Below, piece after piece: positions 15,134 through 24,391 of a stretch of DNA of 64,000 nt. Source of the DNA: Chloroflexota bacterium. GTDB lineage: Bacteria > Chloroflexota > Limnocylindria > P2-11E. A program made the translations under genes and the position numbers. The first letter of the stretch is position 1. The number at the start of each line of letters is the position of its first letter. The DNA is taken from assembly GCA_027310565.1 (NCBI GenBank), contig DAIDAP010000015.1:90867-154866 (forward strand), written 5' to 3'. The notes under the pieces were generated by a model, which did no database searches, was not told the origin of the DNA, and worked only from the letters and a program-made list of their open reading frames with translations.

Positions 15134-18079
15134 GTGACCGAACAGCTCGAGTTCGGTCTCGGCGAGCCGCGGCCGGACATCCTCGCGACGCTCAGTGAGG
15201 AGCAGCGCCGTGCGGTGGAGCACGGGGCCGGTCCGCTGCTCATCGTCGCCGGCGCGGGCACCGGCAAGACGCACGTCCTCACCGCGCGCATCGTCCACCT
15301 TATCGCCGTCGGTGCCGCCCGCCCGCACGAGATCCTCGCCGTGACCTTCACCGAGAAGGCCGCGGCCGAAATGCAGGAGCGGGTCGACCTGAACACGCCG
15401 CTCGGGCTCAACGACGCCGCGATCAAGACGTTCCACGGCTTCGGCGACGAGGTGTTCCGCGAGTTCGCGCTCGAGCTCGGGCGCTCCGGGGAGCTGCGGG
15501 TCCTCTCGACCGCCGAGCAGGTCATCTTCGTGCGAGAGCACCTCTACGACCTGCCTCTGCGCAGATACAGACCGGCCGGCGATCCGCTGCGCTACGTCCG
15601 CGCGCTCCTGGACCTCTTCGGGCGGGCGCGTGACGAGGACGTCTCGGTCGAGGAGTACGCCGCATACGCCGCGGGGCTGCGCGCCGGAGTCGGGGAGCGG
15701 CTCGACGCGGACGTTCGCGCCGACGAGGCCGAGGCGCAGGAAGAGCTCGCCGCGGTGTACGCCGCGTACACGGCGCTCAAGGAGCGGGCCGGCGTCGTCG
15801 ACTTCGGCGACCAGATCGCGCTCTGCCTCCGCCTCCTGCGCGAGCACCCCGCCGCCGCGCGGCGGCTGCAGAGCCGCTACCGCTACGTGCTGGTCGACGA
15901 GTTCCAGGACACCAACAGCGCGCAGTTCCGTCTCCTGCGCCACCTCGTCGAGCCGCATCGGAACATCACCGTCGTCGGTGACGACGATCAGTCGATCTTC
16001 GCCTGGCGCGGCGCGACGCTCGGCAACTTCGACGCCTTTCGCGACGCGTATCCCGACGCGAGCGTCGTGGCCCTGGTCGAGAACCGGCGCTCCGGACAGG
16101 GCCTCCTCGATGCCGCGTACCGGCTCATCACCAACAATCCGGATCGCCTCGAGGTCCGGCTCGGGATCGACAAGCGGCTCGTCGGGCGGCCCGCGTCGGA
16201 TGAGCCGGAGGTCGACCACCTGCAGTACGTGAGCGGCGCGGACGAGGCGGACGAGGTGGCGGGCCGCATCGCCCGAGAGGCGCTGCGCCACCGTCGGCCC
16301 TTCGGCGACTTCGCCGTGCTGGTCCGCAACAACAACGACGCCACTCCGATCCTGAACGCGCTCGCGCGTCGGCAGATCCCGGCGCATTTCTCCGGCGGGG
16401 GACAGCTCTACGAGCGGCCGGAGATCCGCCTGCTCATCTCGTTCCTGTCGGCGGTCGCGCTCCCCGCGGACTCGCGTCACGTCTACAGCCTCGCGGTGTC
16501 GCCGCTGTACGGCTTCCCGCCGGTGGAGCTCGCGCGGGCCACCGAGGCGAGCGGGCGCCGCCAGCGCCCGCTGCGTGAGGTGTTCGAGGAGATCGCGCGA
16601 AGCGACGGAGCCTTTCCGGCCGAGGCGGTCGCGGCGGCGAAGCGCCTGGTGGAGGACCTGGCCCACTACTCGGGCCGGGCCGCCGAGCTCTCGACGTCCG
16701 AGCTGCTGTACGAGTTCCTCGACCGCTCGAAGCTCCTCGCGCGCTACCTCGAGCCGGACTCGGCGCTCGCCGAGGAGCAGGGACGGAACGTCGCCAAGTT
16801 CTTCCGCCTGGTCCATTCAGCCGCGCGCACGCTGCCGACGGACCGCGCCTCCTTCTTCGTGCCGTACCTCGAGCTCCTCCGCGAGGCGGGAGACGACCCC
16901 GTCGCCGCCGACTTCGAGGCGTCGGCCGAGCGAGTGAACGTGCTCTCGATCCACAAGGCCAAGGGGCTCGAGTTCGGCGTGGTCTTCCTGGTCCACTGCA
17001 CCGACGAGCGCATGCCCGGCTCGATGCGTGGCGAGGCGCTGCCGCTTCCGGAGGGCCTCGCCAAGTCGCCGGCGCCCGACCGCGACACGCACATCGCCGA
17101 GGAGCGCCGCCTGGTGTACGTCGCGATGACGCGGGCGAAGTCCGCGTTCTTCTTCGTGAACGCGGTCGACTACGGCGGCCAGCGCGCCTTCCGCCCCAGC
17201 CGCTTCATCGGCGAGGCGCTCGGCCGCAAGCCCGAGCGGATCTCCGCGCGCCTTGCGGCATACGAGGAGCTCCAGCGCTTCCAGGCCGCTCCCGCGGAAG
17301 CCGACGCTCCGCTGCCGGCGCTCGGACCGGACGACGTCCTCACCGTCTCCTACAGCGACATCGACGACTATCGCCGCTGCCCGCTGCTCTACCGGTTCAA
17401 GCACGTGCTGCGGATCCCGGTGCTCCCGACGCCGGCGATGATCTACGGCCTCGCGCTGCACGAGGCGGTGCGCGACTACCTCCGGCGCAAGCGCGAGGGG
17501 GAGCAGCCGACGCTGGCCGACCTGCAGGCGACCTTCCGTGCGGCCTGGCTCGCGGAGGGGTTCATCAGCCCGGAGCACGAGAGCGAGCGTTTCCAGGCCG
17601 GGCTCCGCGCCCTGGTGCGATTCCACGACGAGCAGCGCGGCTCCGCGCCTCCGGACCTCGTGGAGCAGCGCTTCTCGTTCATGCTCGGGGCCGACCGCGT
17701 CGTCGGCCGGTGGGACCGCGTCGACCAGAGCGCGTCGGGGCCCGAGGTGATCGACTACAAGTCGTCGGCCCTGGACGAGGAGGGCGACAAGCCGCAGCAG
17801 CTCGCGAACCAGGACCTCCAGCTTCGCCTGTACGCGCTGGCCTACGAGCGCATGTACGGCAAGCGACCCGCGCGTGCGTCGCTGCACTTCCTCGAGACCG
17901 GTGGCCGCGGGACGATCGAGCCCAGCGACGCCGACATGAGCGTGGTGCGCACACTGGTGACGACCGTGGCGGCCAAGATCCGCAGACGGGAGTTCGCCGC
18001 CTCGCCGGCGAAGGGGATTCGGACGTGCCTCGAGTGCGCCTACCACCAGATCTGCCCGAGCTCGCTGACCGCCCGCTGA
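15134..18079 (+). CDS. UvrD-family helicase with C-terminal Fe-S PD-(D/E)XK nuclease
   Basis: A 981-residue SF1A helicase-nuclease. Helicase motifs are complete: [12 protein letters not shown] (Walker A, about 37-48), LVDEFQDTN (II), [13 protein letters not shown] (III), [16 protein letters not shown] (V) and [12 protein letters not shown] (VI). From about 740 a RecB/AddB/Cas4-type nuclease follows: an upstream cysteine in [10 protein letters not shown], the catalytic VIDYKSS motif near 870, and C-x2-C-x5-C ([10 protein letters not shown]) at the end, which with the first cysteine should bind a 4Fe-4S cluster. Domain order resembles one subunit of AdnAB or AddAB, so a DNA end-processing role is likely. 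No partner gene is adjacent. GTG start at 15134. Confidence 0.92.
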   Translation: MTEQLEFGLGEPRPDILATLSEEQRRAVEHGAGPLLIVAGAGTGKTHVLTARIVHLIAVGAARPHEILAVTFTEKAAAEMQERVDLNTPLGLNDAAIKTFHGFGDEVFREFALELGRSGELRVLSTAEQVIFVREHLYDLPLRRYRPAGDPLRYVRALLDLFGRARDEDVSVEEYAAYAAGLRAGVGERLDADVRADEAEAQEELAAVYAAYTALKERAGVVDFGDQIALCLRLLREHPAAARRLQSRYRYVLVDEFQDTNSAQFRLLRHLVEPHRNITVVGDDDQSIFAWRGATLGNFDAFRDAYPDASVVALVENRRSGQGLLDAAYRLITNNPDRLEVRLGIDKRLVGRPASDEPEVDHLQYVSGADEADEVAGRIAREALRHRRPFGDFAVLVRNNNDATPILNALARRQIPAHFSGGGQLYERPEIRLLISFLSAVALPADSRHVYSLAVSPLYGFPPVELARATEASGRRQRPLREVFEEIARSDGAFPAEAVAAAKRLVEDLAHYSGRAAELSTSELLYEFLDRSKLLARYLEPDSALAEEQGRNVAKFFRLVHSAARTLPTDRASFFVPYLELLREAGDDPVAADFEASAERVNVLSIHKAKGLEFGVVFLVHCTDERMPGSMRGEALPLPEGLAKSPAPDRDTHIAEERRLVYVAMTRAKSAFFFVNAVDYGGQRAFRPSRFIGEALGRKPERISARLAAYEELQRFQAAPAEADAPLPALGPDDVLTVSYSDIDDYRRCPLLYRFKHVLRIPVLPTPAMIYGLALHEAVRDYLRRKREGEQPTLADLQATFRAAWLAEGFISPEHESERFQAGLRALVRFHDEQRGSAPPDLVEQRFSFMLGADRVVGRWDRVDQSASGPEVIDYKSSALDEEGDKPQQLANQDLQLRLYALAYERMYGKRPARASLHFLETGGRGTIEPSDADMSVVRTLVTTVAAKIRRREFAASPAKGIRTCLECAYHQICPSSLTAR

Positions 18080-18117
18080 GGGGCCGCGTGTCGTTGCGCA
18101 GAGACACGCGCTCAGCG
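18074..18117. terminator. Long imperfect hairpin between convergent genes
   Basis: CGCTGAG (18074-18080) pairs with CTCAGCG (18111-18117), and CGCGTGTC (18085-18092) pairs with GACACGCG (18103-18110), with a GGGC bulge. It spans both stop codons of the convergent helicase and transporter genes. There is no U-tract, so bidirectional termination is inferred. Confidence 0.45.
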
Positions 18118-19320
18118 TGAAGGCGGGCGCGGGGCGCGGACGAGAAGCAGGAGGGCGAAGCTGAGGAAGATGAAGACGGCCGCGCCGACGAACGACACGC
18201 GGTACGAGTCGAGCGACGCGATGAGCACGCCGGCGACCAGGGCGCCCACCGGCTGCGAGAGCGACCATACCGCCGAGCCCAGGCCGGTCATCTCCGCCGC
18301 GCGCTCCGCGGGGACGAGGTCGACCAGTAGCGGGACGGCGAGGGTCGTCCAGACGCCGTTCGCGAGGCCGATGACGCCCATCGCCGCGAGCGCCTGCGGG
18401 AGGGTCGCCACCTGCGACGCGGCGAGCGCGATGAGCGAGTACGCGAACAGGCCGGCGGCGAGCACCGGCTTCTTGCCGCGTCGATCGGCGATGTAGCCGG
18501 CCGGGATCGCGCCGACGATCGTCCCGGCCAGCGCCGGAAGCAGCAGCTGGAACGCCTCGCCCTCGGAGAGCCCGAGCGCGCTGACGCCGAAGCGCGTGAG
18601 GTAGGGAAGGACGCCGCCCGTGCCCATCCAGTAGAGCGACGCCGCGCCGATGTAGACGAGCAGGTCGCGATGGCCCGCGAGGTCGCGCAGATAGCCGCCG
18701 ACGTCGAGGCGCAGCGGCCCGGTCGGCCGCGGCGGCGTCGCGGGCTCGCGGATGAAGACGGTGGTGATGCCGAAGGAGAGGACGAGCGCTCCCGCGACGA
18801 TCGCGAAGACCAGCTCGGGCGAGCGATCCCACAGGACCAGCGCGGCGAGCGTCGCGGCGATCTGGCCGAGCATGTTGAACACCGCGAGGACGGCCCCGAC
18901 GCGGCCGCGCTGGTCGATCGGGACGAGGTCGGCGAGGAGCGCCACGTAGGGGTCGACCGCGACGTTGAGGAAGAACGCGTTCACCGCGAGGACCAGCAGC
19001 ATCGGCCCGATCGGCGGGAAGCCGGCGAGGTAGAGCAGCGATGCCGCGGTGAGCGCCACGCCGAGGACGAAGTACGGCCGCCGCCGCCCCCACCGGCTCC
19101 GCGTGCGGTCGGACATCGCACCCACAATTGGTTGCACGAGAGCGCCCGCGAGGGAGCGCTCCTGGGCGAGGAGACCGACCGCCCAGGGCGGGACGGCGGG
19201 ATAGCGGAGCAGGTACAGACCGATGGCGCCATTGAGGAAGCTGTAGACGACGTTGGCGCCGAAGCTTCCGAACCCGAACACGACGCTCGCGCGGAAGCTG
19301 AGCGGCCGCTGCGGCGTCAC
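18112..19320 (-). CDS. MFS/GPH-type sugar transporter
   Basis: A 402-residue membrane protein with about 12 hydrophobic segments. The loop DRTRSRWGRRRPYFVLG after helix 2 and the equivalent DRRGKKPVLAAG in the second half are the paired cytosolic loops of the glycoside-pentoside-hexuronide cation symporter group or a close MFS relative; substrate unknown. Start GTG (complement of 19318-19320), which gives a normal N-terminus before helix 1. The upstream region is shared with divergent rmuC and its LexA box, so SOS control of this gene too is conceivable. Confidence 0.85.
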   Translation of the reverse strand: MTPQRPLSFRASVVFGFGSFGANVVYSFLNGAIGLYLLRYPAVPPWAVGLLAQERSLAGALVQPIVGAMSDRTRSRWGRRRPYFVLGVALTAASLLYLAGFPPIGPMLLVLAVNAFFLNVAVDPYVALLADLVPIDQRGRVGAVLAVFNMLGQIAATLAALVLWDRSPELVFAIVAGALVLSFGITTVFIREPATPPRPTGPLRLDVGGYLRDLAGHRDLLVYIGAASLYWMGTGGVLPYLTRFGVSALGLSEGEAFQLLLPALAGTIVGAIPAGYIADRRGKKPVLAAGLFAYSLIALAASQVATLPQALAAMGVIGLANGVWTTLAVPLLVDLVPAERAAEMTGLGSAVWSLSQPVGALVAGVLIASLDSYRVSFVGAAVFIFLSFALLLLVRAPRPPSR

Positions 19321-19364
19321 GATGGCAGGTTGTAGCCGTTCCACGGACGTTGCGCGTACACTTC

Positions 19365-19376
19365 GAACGGATGTTC
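19365..19376. promoter_or_regulatory. LexA (SOS) box at the rmuC start
   Basis: GAACGGATGTTC fits the Gram-positive LexA core GAAC-N4-GTTC; with one flanking base each side it matches 13 of 14 positions of CGAACRNRYGTTYG. It lies 2 bases before the rmuC ATG and 45 bases upstream of the divergent transporter start. A possible -10 (TACACT, 19357-19362) precedes it, so LexA would cover the start point of a nearly leaderless transcript. Confidence 0.75.
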
Positions 19377-19378
19377 CG

Positions 19379-20461
19379 ATGGGAGTAGGCGAGGGGCTCG
19401 GCGTCGCGGCGCTGGTGATCGCGGTGATCGCCGCCATCGTGGCGCTGCGGCGGCCCGCGGCGGGCCCGGCGCAGCCGGACCTCGGTCCCGCGGTCGAGCT
19501 GCTCCGCGCGAGCGTCGAGGACATGCGCTCGGCGGACCAGGCCGCGATCGCCGAGCTGCGCGCCGAGCTCCAGCGGACCCTCGGCGCGAGCGAGCAGCGG
19601 ATCGTCACGCAGACCGGGACGACCCAGCGCGCTCTCACCGACCTCTCGCGCCAGCTCGGCGCGCTCGGCGAGCAGGGCACGCGCATCGCGGAGCTCGCCC
19701 GGGACATCGGCTCGCTCCACGACCTGCTGCGCGCGCCGAAGCCGCGCGGCGGATTCGGCGAGCTGATGCTCGAGCGTCTCTTGCAGGACTGCCTGCCCGC
19801 GAGCGCGTACGAGGTCCAGTACATGTACCGGGACGGATCGCGCGTCGACGCCGTCGTCCACTACGGGAGCCGGATCGTCCCGATCGACGCGAAGTTCCCG
19901 AACGAGTCGTACACGCAGATCGCCGCGGCCCGCGACGACGCCGAGCGGCGCGCGCGCCGGCGCGCCTTCCTGCAGCAGGTGCGGCGGCACGTCGACGCGG
20001 TGGCGCGCTACGTCGCCCCGCAGGAGGGGACCATCGACTATTCCTTCATGTACCTCCCGTCGGAGGCGATCTACCAGGAGCTCACGCTCGGCGACGGCGC
20101 GCCGGACGAGCCGGACGTCCTCGCGTACTGCGCCGAGCGCCACGTCATCCCCGCCTCGCCGAACACGCTGCTCGCGTACCTGCAGGTCGTCGCGCTCGGT
20201 GTGCGCGGGCTCGCCATGCAGGAGCGGACGCGCGAGCTGCAGCAGGGGATCGCGCAGGTGCGCCGCGAGTTCGAGCGGTTCGTCCAGCTCCACGACCAGC
20301 TCGGCCACCACCTCGAGAACGCGACGAAGAAGTTCGACGAGACCGAGCGCGCCCTCGCCCGCGCCTCCGGCGCGATCGAGGGTCTGTCGCAGGTGCCGAT
20401 CGCCGCGGGCGGCGAGCAGGCGACGCTGCCGCTCGCGCTCACGGACGACGACCGCGGGTGA
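19379..20461 (+). CDS. rmuC: DNA recombination protein RmuC
   Basis: A 360-residue protein. Residues 6-22 are a membrane anchor, 30-115 a coiled coil, and 120-290 the RmuC nuclease-like domain with RGGFGELMLERLLQD, YRDGSRVDAVVHYG, VPIDAKFPNESY and the late ASPNTLLAYLQVV segment. RmuC limits rearrangement between inverted repeats in E. coli; the fold is restriction-endonuclease-like. The ATG at 19379 was chosen because it places the anchor at the N-terminus. The LexA box just upstream suggests induction by DNA damage. Confidence 0.92.
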   Translation: MGVGEGLGVAALVIAVIAAIVALRRPAAGPAQPDLGPAVELLRASVEDMRSADQAAIAELRAELQRTLGASEQRIVTQTGTTQRALTDLSRQLGALGEQGTRIAELARDIGSLHDLLRAPKPRGGFGELMLERLLQDCLPASAYEVQYMYRDGSRVDAVVHYGSRIVPIDAKFPNESYTQIAAARDDAERRARRRAFLQQVRRHVDAVARYVAPQEGTIDYSFMYLPSEAIYQELTLGDGAPDEPDVLAYCAERHVIPASPNTLLAYLQVVALGVRGLAMQERTRELQQGIAQVRREFERFVQLHDQLGHHLENATKKFDETERALARASGAIEGLSQVPIAAGGEQATLPLALTDDDRG

Positions 20462-20823
20462 CGGCCGGGGCGCGACGCTCTCTGCGCCCGCTCGCGGTCC
20501 TCTTCCTCGTCGCCGTCGCGCTGGCCGCGGGCCTGGTGCTCGCGCGCGATCCGGAGGAGCCGCTCGCGGTCGTCGGGGTGATCGCGGCGATCGCGGTCGC
20601 GGCCGGTGCCGCCGCCGCGATGCCGCTCCTGGGCGGCGCGCGAACGCGCCGCGAGCGTCGTGCGGCGCTGCGGCGCGCGGTCCTGGTCGCCGCGGCCGTC
20701 GCGCTGCTGCTCGCGCTGCGCGTCGTCGACGGGCTCTCCGTCATCACGGGTGGCTTCGTCGTCCTCGCCATCGTCGCCGCCGAGGCGGTCCTCGTCGCGC
20801 GCCCGGGCACGCCTTCGCGCTAA
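20458..20823 (+). CDS. Hypothetical four-helix membrane protein
   Basis: A 121-residue protein, GTG start overlapping the rmuC stop. Four hydrophobic stretches (about 11-28, 37-57, 72-88, 92-113) separated by Arg-rich loops; no motif or family recognised. Coupling to rmuC suggests co-expression, possibly under SOS control. Confidence 0.6.
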   Translation: MTAGARRSLRPLAVLFLVAVALAAGLVLARDPEEPLAVVGVIAAIAVAAGAAAAMPLLGGARTRRERRAALRRAVLVAAAVALLLALRVVDGLSVITGGFVVLAIVAAEAVLVARPGTPSR

Positions 20824-20836
20824 CCTCGGGACGCGG

Positions 20837-22009
20837 ATGGACCTCGCAGCGCTGAAGGCGCGTGTCCGCGAGCGTGTCGACGCGCGCGGCGCGTCGTTCG
20901 ACCGTATCGCGCTCGCGATCCATGAGCGACCCGAGCTGGCCTTCGAGGAGCGGTTCGCGTGCGCGGAGCTGGTGCGCGCGCTCGAGGCGGAGGGCGTCCG
21001 CGTGCGCCGCGACGCCGGCGGGCTCGCCACCGCGTTCACGGCGGAGGCGGGGAAGGGGAAGCCGGTCGTCGCGCTGCTCGCGGAGTACGACGCGCTGCCC
21101 GGCCTCGGCCACGCGTGCGGCCACAACGTCATGGGGACGGCCTCGACGCTCGCGTTCCTCGCGCTGCGCGACGTCGGCGGCGACCTCGCGGGCACGGTCC
21201 GCCTCGTCGGCACGCCGGCCGAGGAGCACGGGAACGGCAAGGTCCACCTCATCAGGGCGGGAGCGTTCGCGGACGCGGATGCGGCGATGATGTACCACGC
21301 CGGCGACCGCGACGAGCTCGACCCGCTGATGCTCGCGATGGTCGGCCTCGAGGTGGAGCTCCTCGGGAAGGCGGCGCATGCCGCGGCCGAGCCGCACGAG
21401 GGACGCAACGCGCTGGACGCGCTCCTCCTCGGATGGACGGCGCTCTCGGCGCTCAGGCTCGTCGTGCGCAGCGACGCGCGCTTCCACGGGATCATCACCG
21501 ACGGGGGGAAGGCGGCGAACATCATCCCGGACCGCGCCGCCGCGCGGCTCATGGTGCGGTCGCCGGACAACGCCTACCTGCGCGAGCTCCAGCGCCGCGT
21601 GCTCGCGTGCTTCGAGGGCGCCGCGACGCAGACGGGCTGCGAGCTGCGGCACACGTGGAGCGAGACCTGCGAGCTCGTTCGCACGAACCGCCCGCTCGCC
21701 GAGGCCTTCGCCGCGAACACCCGGGCGCTCGGGCGTGAGATGCGGCCGCGGCGGCCCGGCGACACGCACGGGTCCACGGACATGGGCAACGTCACCAGCG
21801 TCGTGCCGGGGATCCATCCCTTCCTGTCGATCACGGACGGCCCGGTCCCCGGCCACTCCGTCGCGTTCGCCGCCGCCGCGGCGACGCCGCGCGCGCTGGA
21901 GACGATGCGTCTGGGCGCGAAGGCGCTGGCGATGACGGCGCTCGACGTCATCGCCGACGGCGTCCTGCGCCGGCGCGTCCGGGAGGCCTTCGACGTCGCG
22001 CGTGGTTGA
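20837..22009 (+). CDS. M20 family amidohydrolase/peptidase
   Basis: A 390-residue zinc hydrolase of the M20D (aminoacylase/AbgB-like) group. Visible: LLAEYDALPGLGHACGHNVMG (metal-ligand Cys and His near 88-100), VGTPAEEHGNGKVHLI (catalytic Glu pair), AHAAAEPHEGRNALDA in the dimerisation domain, and HGSTDMGNVTSVVPGIHPF near the end. Substrate is probably an N-acyl amino acid or amide. It begins a chain of overlapping genes that includes D-aminoacylase and the DgcN/DgcA pair, consistent with acyl-amino-acid breakdown. Confidence 0.92.
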   Translation: MDLAALKARVRERVDARGASFDRIALAIHERPELAFEERFACAELVRALEAEGVRVRRDAGGLATAFTAEAGKGKPVVALLAEYDALPGLGHACGHNVMGTASTLAFLALRDVGGDLAGTVRLVGTPAEEHGNGKVHLIRAGAFADADAAMMYHAGDRDELDPLMLAMVGLEVELLGKAAHAAAEPHEGRNALDALLLGWTALSALRLVVRSDARFHGIITDGGKAANIIPDRAAARLMVRSPDNAYLRELQRRVLACFEGAATQTGCELRHTWSETCELVRTNRPLAEAFAANTRALGREMRPRRPGDTHGSTDMGNVTSVVPGIHPFLSITDGPVPGHSVAFAAAAATPRALETMRLGAKALAMTALDVIADGVLRRRVREAFDVARG

Positions 22010-22811
22010 CTGGTTCGGCGCGGAGAGCGGCGCCGGCGATGACGAGCGGCTCGCCGCGCTCTACGACCTCGACGTGCGCTTCGACGATCCCGCGATCGAC
22101 TGGTTCCGCGGGCTCGCGCGGATGACCGGCGGGCCGGTGCTCGAGCTGGGCGTCGGCACCGGGCGCGTCGCCGTTCCGATCGCGCGGGACGGCCACGACG
22201 TCACCGGCATCGACCGCTCGCCCGCGATGCTCGCGCGCGCCGAGCGGCGCGCCGCGTCGGCCGGGACGAGCCTGCGCCTCGTCGAGGCGGACGTGCGCTC
22301 GTTCGCGCTGGAGCGCGCCTTCAACCTGGTGATCGTCCCGTTCAACACCTTCCTCATGCTCGCGCCCGACGACCGCTGGGCGTGCCTCGCGCGCTGCCGT
22401 GAGCACCTCGCGCCGGCGGGGCGGCTCGCCGTGGACGTGTTCCAGCCCGATCCGGAGAAGATCGCGGGCGTGGACGGCGGGGTGCGCGAGGAATGGCGGC
22501 GGGCCGATCCCTCCACCGGCCGTCTCGTGACGAAGTACTCGAGCACGCGCGCCAGCGTCGACGCGGTGACGTTCCACTGGTGGTGGGACGAGGTCGCCGA
22601 CGACGGCACGGTGCGGCGCATCGGGCGCGAGACGACGCTCCACTACCTGTACCGGCGGGAGGCCGAGCTGCTCTTCGCCGCCTCGGGGTTCGAGCTCGAC
22701 GCGCTGCACGGCGACTACGACGGCTCGCCGGCGACGTCCGCGTCTGCGCGCCTGCTCATCGTGGCCCGCCGCAGGGAGCGCGGGAGCGGCCGCGAGCGGA
22801 GGCGACGGTGA
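22002..22811 (+). CDS. Class I SAM-dependent methyltransferase
   Basis: A 269-residue protein, GTG start 8 bases inside the end of the M20 gene. Motif I is LELGVGTGRVAVPIA (about 46-60), followed by GIDRSPAML (the acidic loop holding the SAM ribose) and the VEADVRSF motif. Late strands HYLYRREAELLFAASGFEL are typical of the class. Target not deducible. The end overlaps the D-aminoacylase GTG. Confidence 0.88.
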   Translation: MVDWFGAESGAGDDERLAALYDLDVRFDDPAIDWFRGLARMTGGPVLELGVGTGRVAVPIARDGHDVTGIDRSPAMLARAERRAASAGTSLRLVEADVRSFALERAFNLVIVPFNTFLMLAPDDRWACLARCREHLAPAGRLAVDVFQPDPEKIAGVDGGVREEWRRADPSTGRLVTKYSSTRASVDAVTFHWWWDEVADDGTVRRIGRETTLHYLYRREAELLFAASGFELDALHGDYDGSPATSASARLLIVARRRERGSGRERRRR

Positions 22812-24391
22812 CGGACATCCTGATCCGCGGCGGCCTCGTGATCGACGGCACCGGAGCGCCCGCGCGGCGCGCCGACGTCGCCATCACCGACGGGCGCCTC
22901 ACCGACGTGGGGCAGGTCGCGGGCCGCCGCGCCGGGCGCATGATCGACGCGCGCGACCGCGTCCTCACCCCCGGCTTCATCGACATCCACTCGCACTCCG
23001 ACGAGGCGATGTTCGTCAACTCCGCGATGGAGAGCGCCCTGCACCAGGGCGTCACGCTCGCGGTGTGCGGGAACTGCGGCGGATCGTCGGCGCCGGTGCA
23101 CGGGCTCGCGGCAGAGGAGCTCGATCGCGATCTCGGGCGCCTCGGGGTGCGGCGAGCCTGGTCGCACTTCTACGAGTACGCCGACGCCGTCGAGCGCAAC
23201 ACGGCGTCGCTCAACGTGTGCTCCTTCGTGGGGCACGGGACGCTGCGCATGTCGGTCATGGGCGCGGAGGCGCGCCCGCCGACGTCCGTGGAGCTCGACG
23301 AGATGCGCGCGCTGCTGTCCCGGGCGATGGACGAGGGCGCCGTCGGCCTCGCGTCCGGGCTCATCTACCCGCCGAGCGCGTACGGCACGGCCGACGAGCT
23401 CGCCGCGCTCTGCGCCGTCGTGCGGCAGAAGGGCGGGCTCTACGCCAGCCACATCCGCGACGAGGGCGCGAAGCTGCTCGAGGCGGTCGAGGAGGGCCTC
23501 GAGATCGCGCGCCGCTCGCGGGTGCGTGCCGAGCTCTCGCATCACAAGGCGGCGGGCAGGACGAACTGGGGCAGGGTGGCGCAGTCCGTCGCGCGGATCG
23601 AGGCCGCGCGGGCGGAGGGCGTCGACGTGCAGGCCGACCAGTACCCGTACACGGCATCGTCGACGGGGCTCGCCGTCACGATCCCGAACTGGGTGCACGA
23701 GGGCGGGTCGGCGAGGCTCACCGAGCGGCTGCGCGACCCGTCGGTGCGCCAGCGGATCCGGGGCGAGGAGACGGAGACCGGCCGCGCCTGGGACCGGATC
23801 GTCATCGCCCGCGCGCTGCTGCACCCCGAGTACGGCGGGCGGAGCGTCGCGGAGCTGGCGGCGACGGCGGGGAAGGATCCGCTGGAGTGGACGTGCGACA
23901 CGCTGGTCGAGCACGAGGGCGCGGTCGACATCATCCATCACTCGATGAGCGAGGAGGACGTGCGGTTCGTGATGGCGCGGCCCTGGATCGCCATCGGCAG
24001 CGACTCACGCGCGAACGCGCCGTACGGGCCGCTCTCGTTCGGCAAGCCGCACCCGCGCTCGTACGGGACGTTCCCGCGCGTCCTCGGGCGGTACGCGCGC
24101 GAGGAGAAGGTGCTCACGCTCGAGGACGCCGTGCGGAAGATGACGTCGCTGCCCGCCCGGCACCTGCGGCTGCGCGATCGCGGCGTGCTGCGCATCGGCG
24201 CGGCGGCGGACGTCGTCGTGTTCGATCCGGCGACGGTCGCCGACACGGCGACGTACGAGGACCCGCACCGGTACCCCGCGGGGATCGAGCACGTGATCGT
24301 GAACGGCGCGCTCGCCCTCGAGTCGGGCGAGACGACGCAGGAGCGGAGCGGCCGGTTCCTGCGGCTCGGCCGCGACCTCGGCGGCCCATGA
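22808..24391 (+). CDS. N-acyl-D-amino-acid deacylase (D-aminoacylase)
   Basis: A 527-residue amidohydrolase-superfamily enzyme. It shows the N-terminal PGFIDIHSHSD motif (about 57-67), the Cys ligand region AVCGNCGGS typical of D-aminoacylases, SHHKAAGRTNWG, QADQYPYTASSTGL, and the late GSDS with the catalytic Asp. Such enzymes release D-amino acids from N-acyl forms. The gene overlaps the methyltransferase upstream and the DgcN-like gene downstream by 4 bases, putting D-amino acid release next to D-glutamate conversion. Confidence 0.93.
   Translation: MTDILIRGGLVIDGTGAPARRADVAITDGRLTDVGQVAGRRAGRMIDARDRVLTPGFIDIHSHSDEAMFVNSAMESALHQGVTLAVCGNCGGSSAPVHGLAAEELDRDLGRLGVRRAWSHFYEYADAVERNTASLNVCSFVGHGTLRMSVMGAEARPPTSVELDEMRALLSRAMDEGAVGLASGLIYPPSAYGTADELAALCAVVRQKGGLYASHIRDEGAKLLEAVEEGLEIARRSRVRAELSHHKAAGRTNWGRVAQSVARIEAARAEGVDVQADQYPYTASSTGLAVTIPNWVHEGGSARLTERLRDPSVRQRIRGEETETGRAWDRIVIARALLHPEYGGRSVAELAATAGKDPLEWTCDTLVEHEGAVDIIHHSMSEEDVRFVMARPWIAIGSDSRANAPYGPLSFGKPHPRSYGTFPRVLGRYAREEKVLTLEDAVRKMTSLPARHLRLRDRGVLRIGAAADVVVFDPATVADTATYEDPHRYPAGIEHVIVNGALALESGETTQERSGRFLRLGRDLGGP

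Noticed and set aside
13592..20311. Two minus-strand open frames of more than 1000 codons
   Set aside because: They are antisense to pepA, uvrD-like and rmuC genes, have no domain motif, and reflect the scarcity of stop codons in GC-rich DNA.
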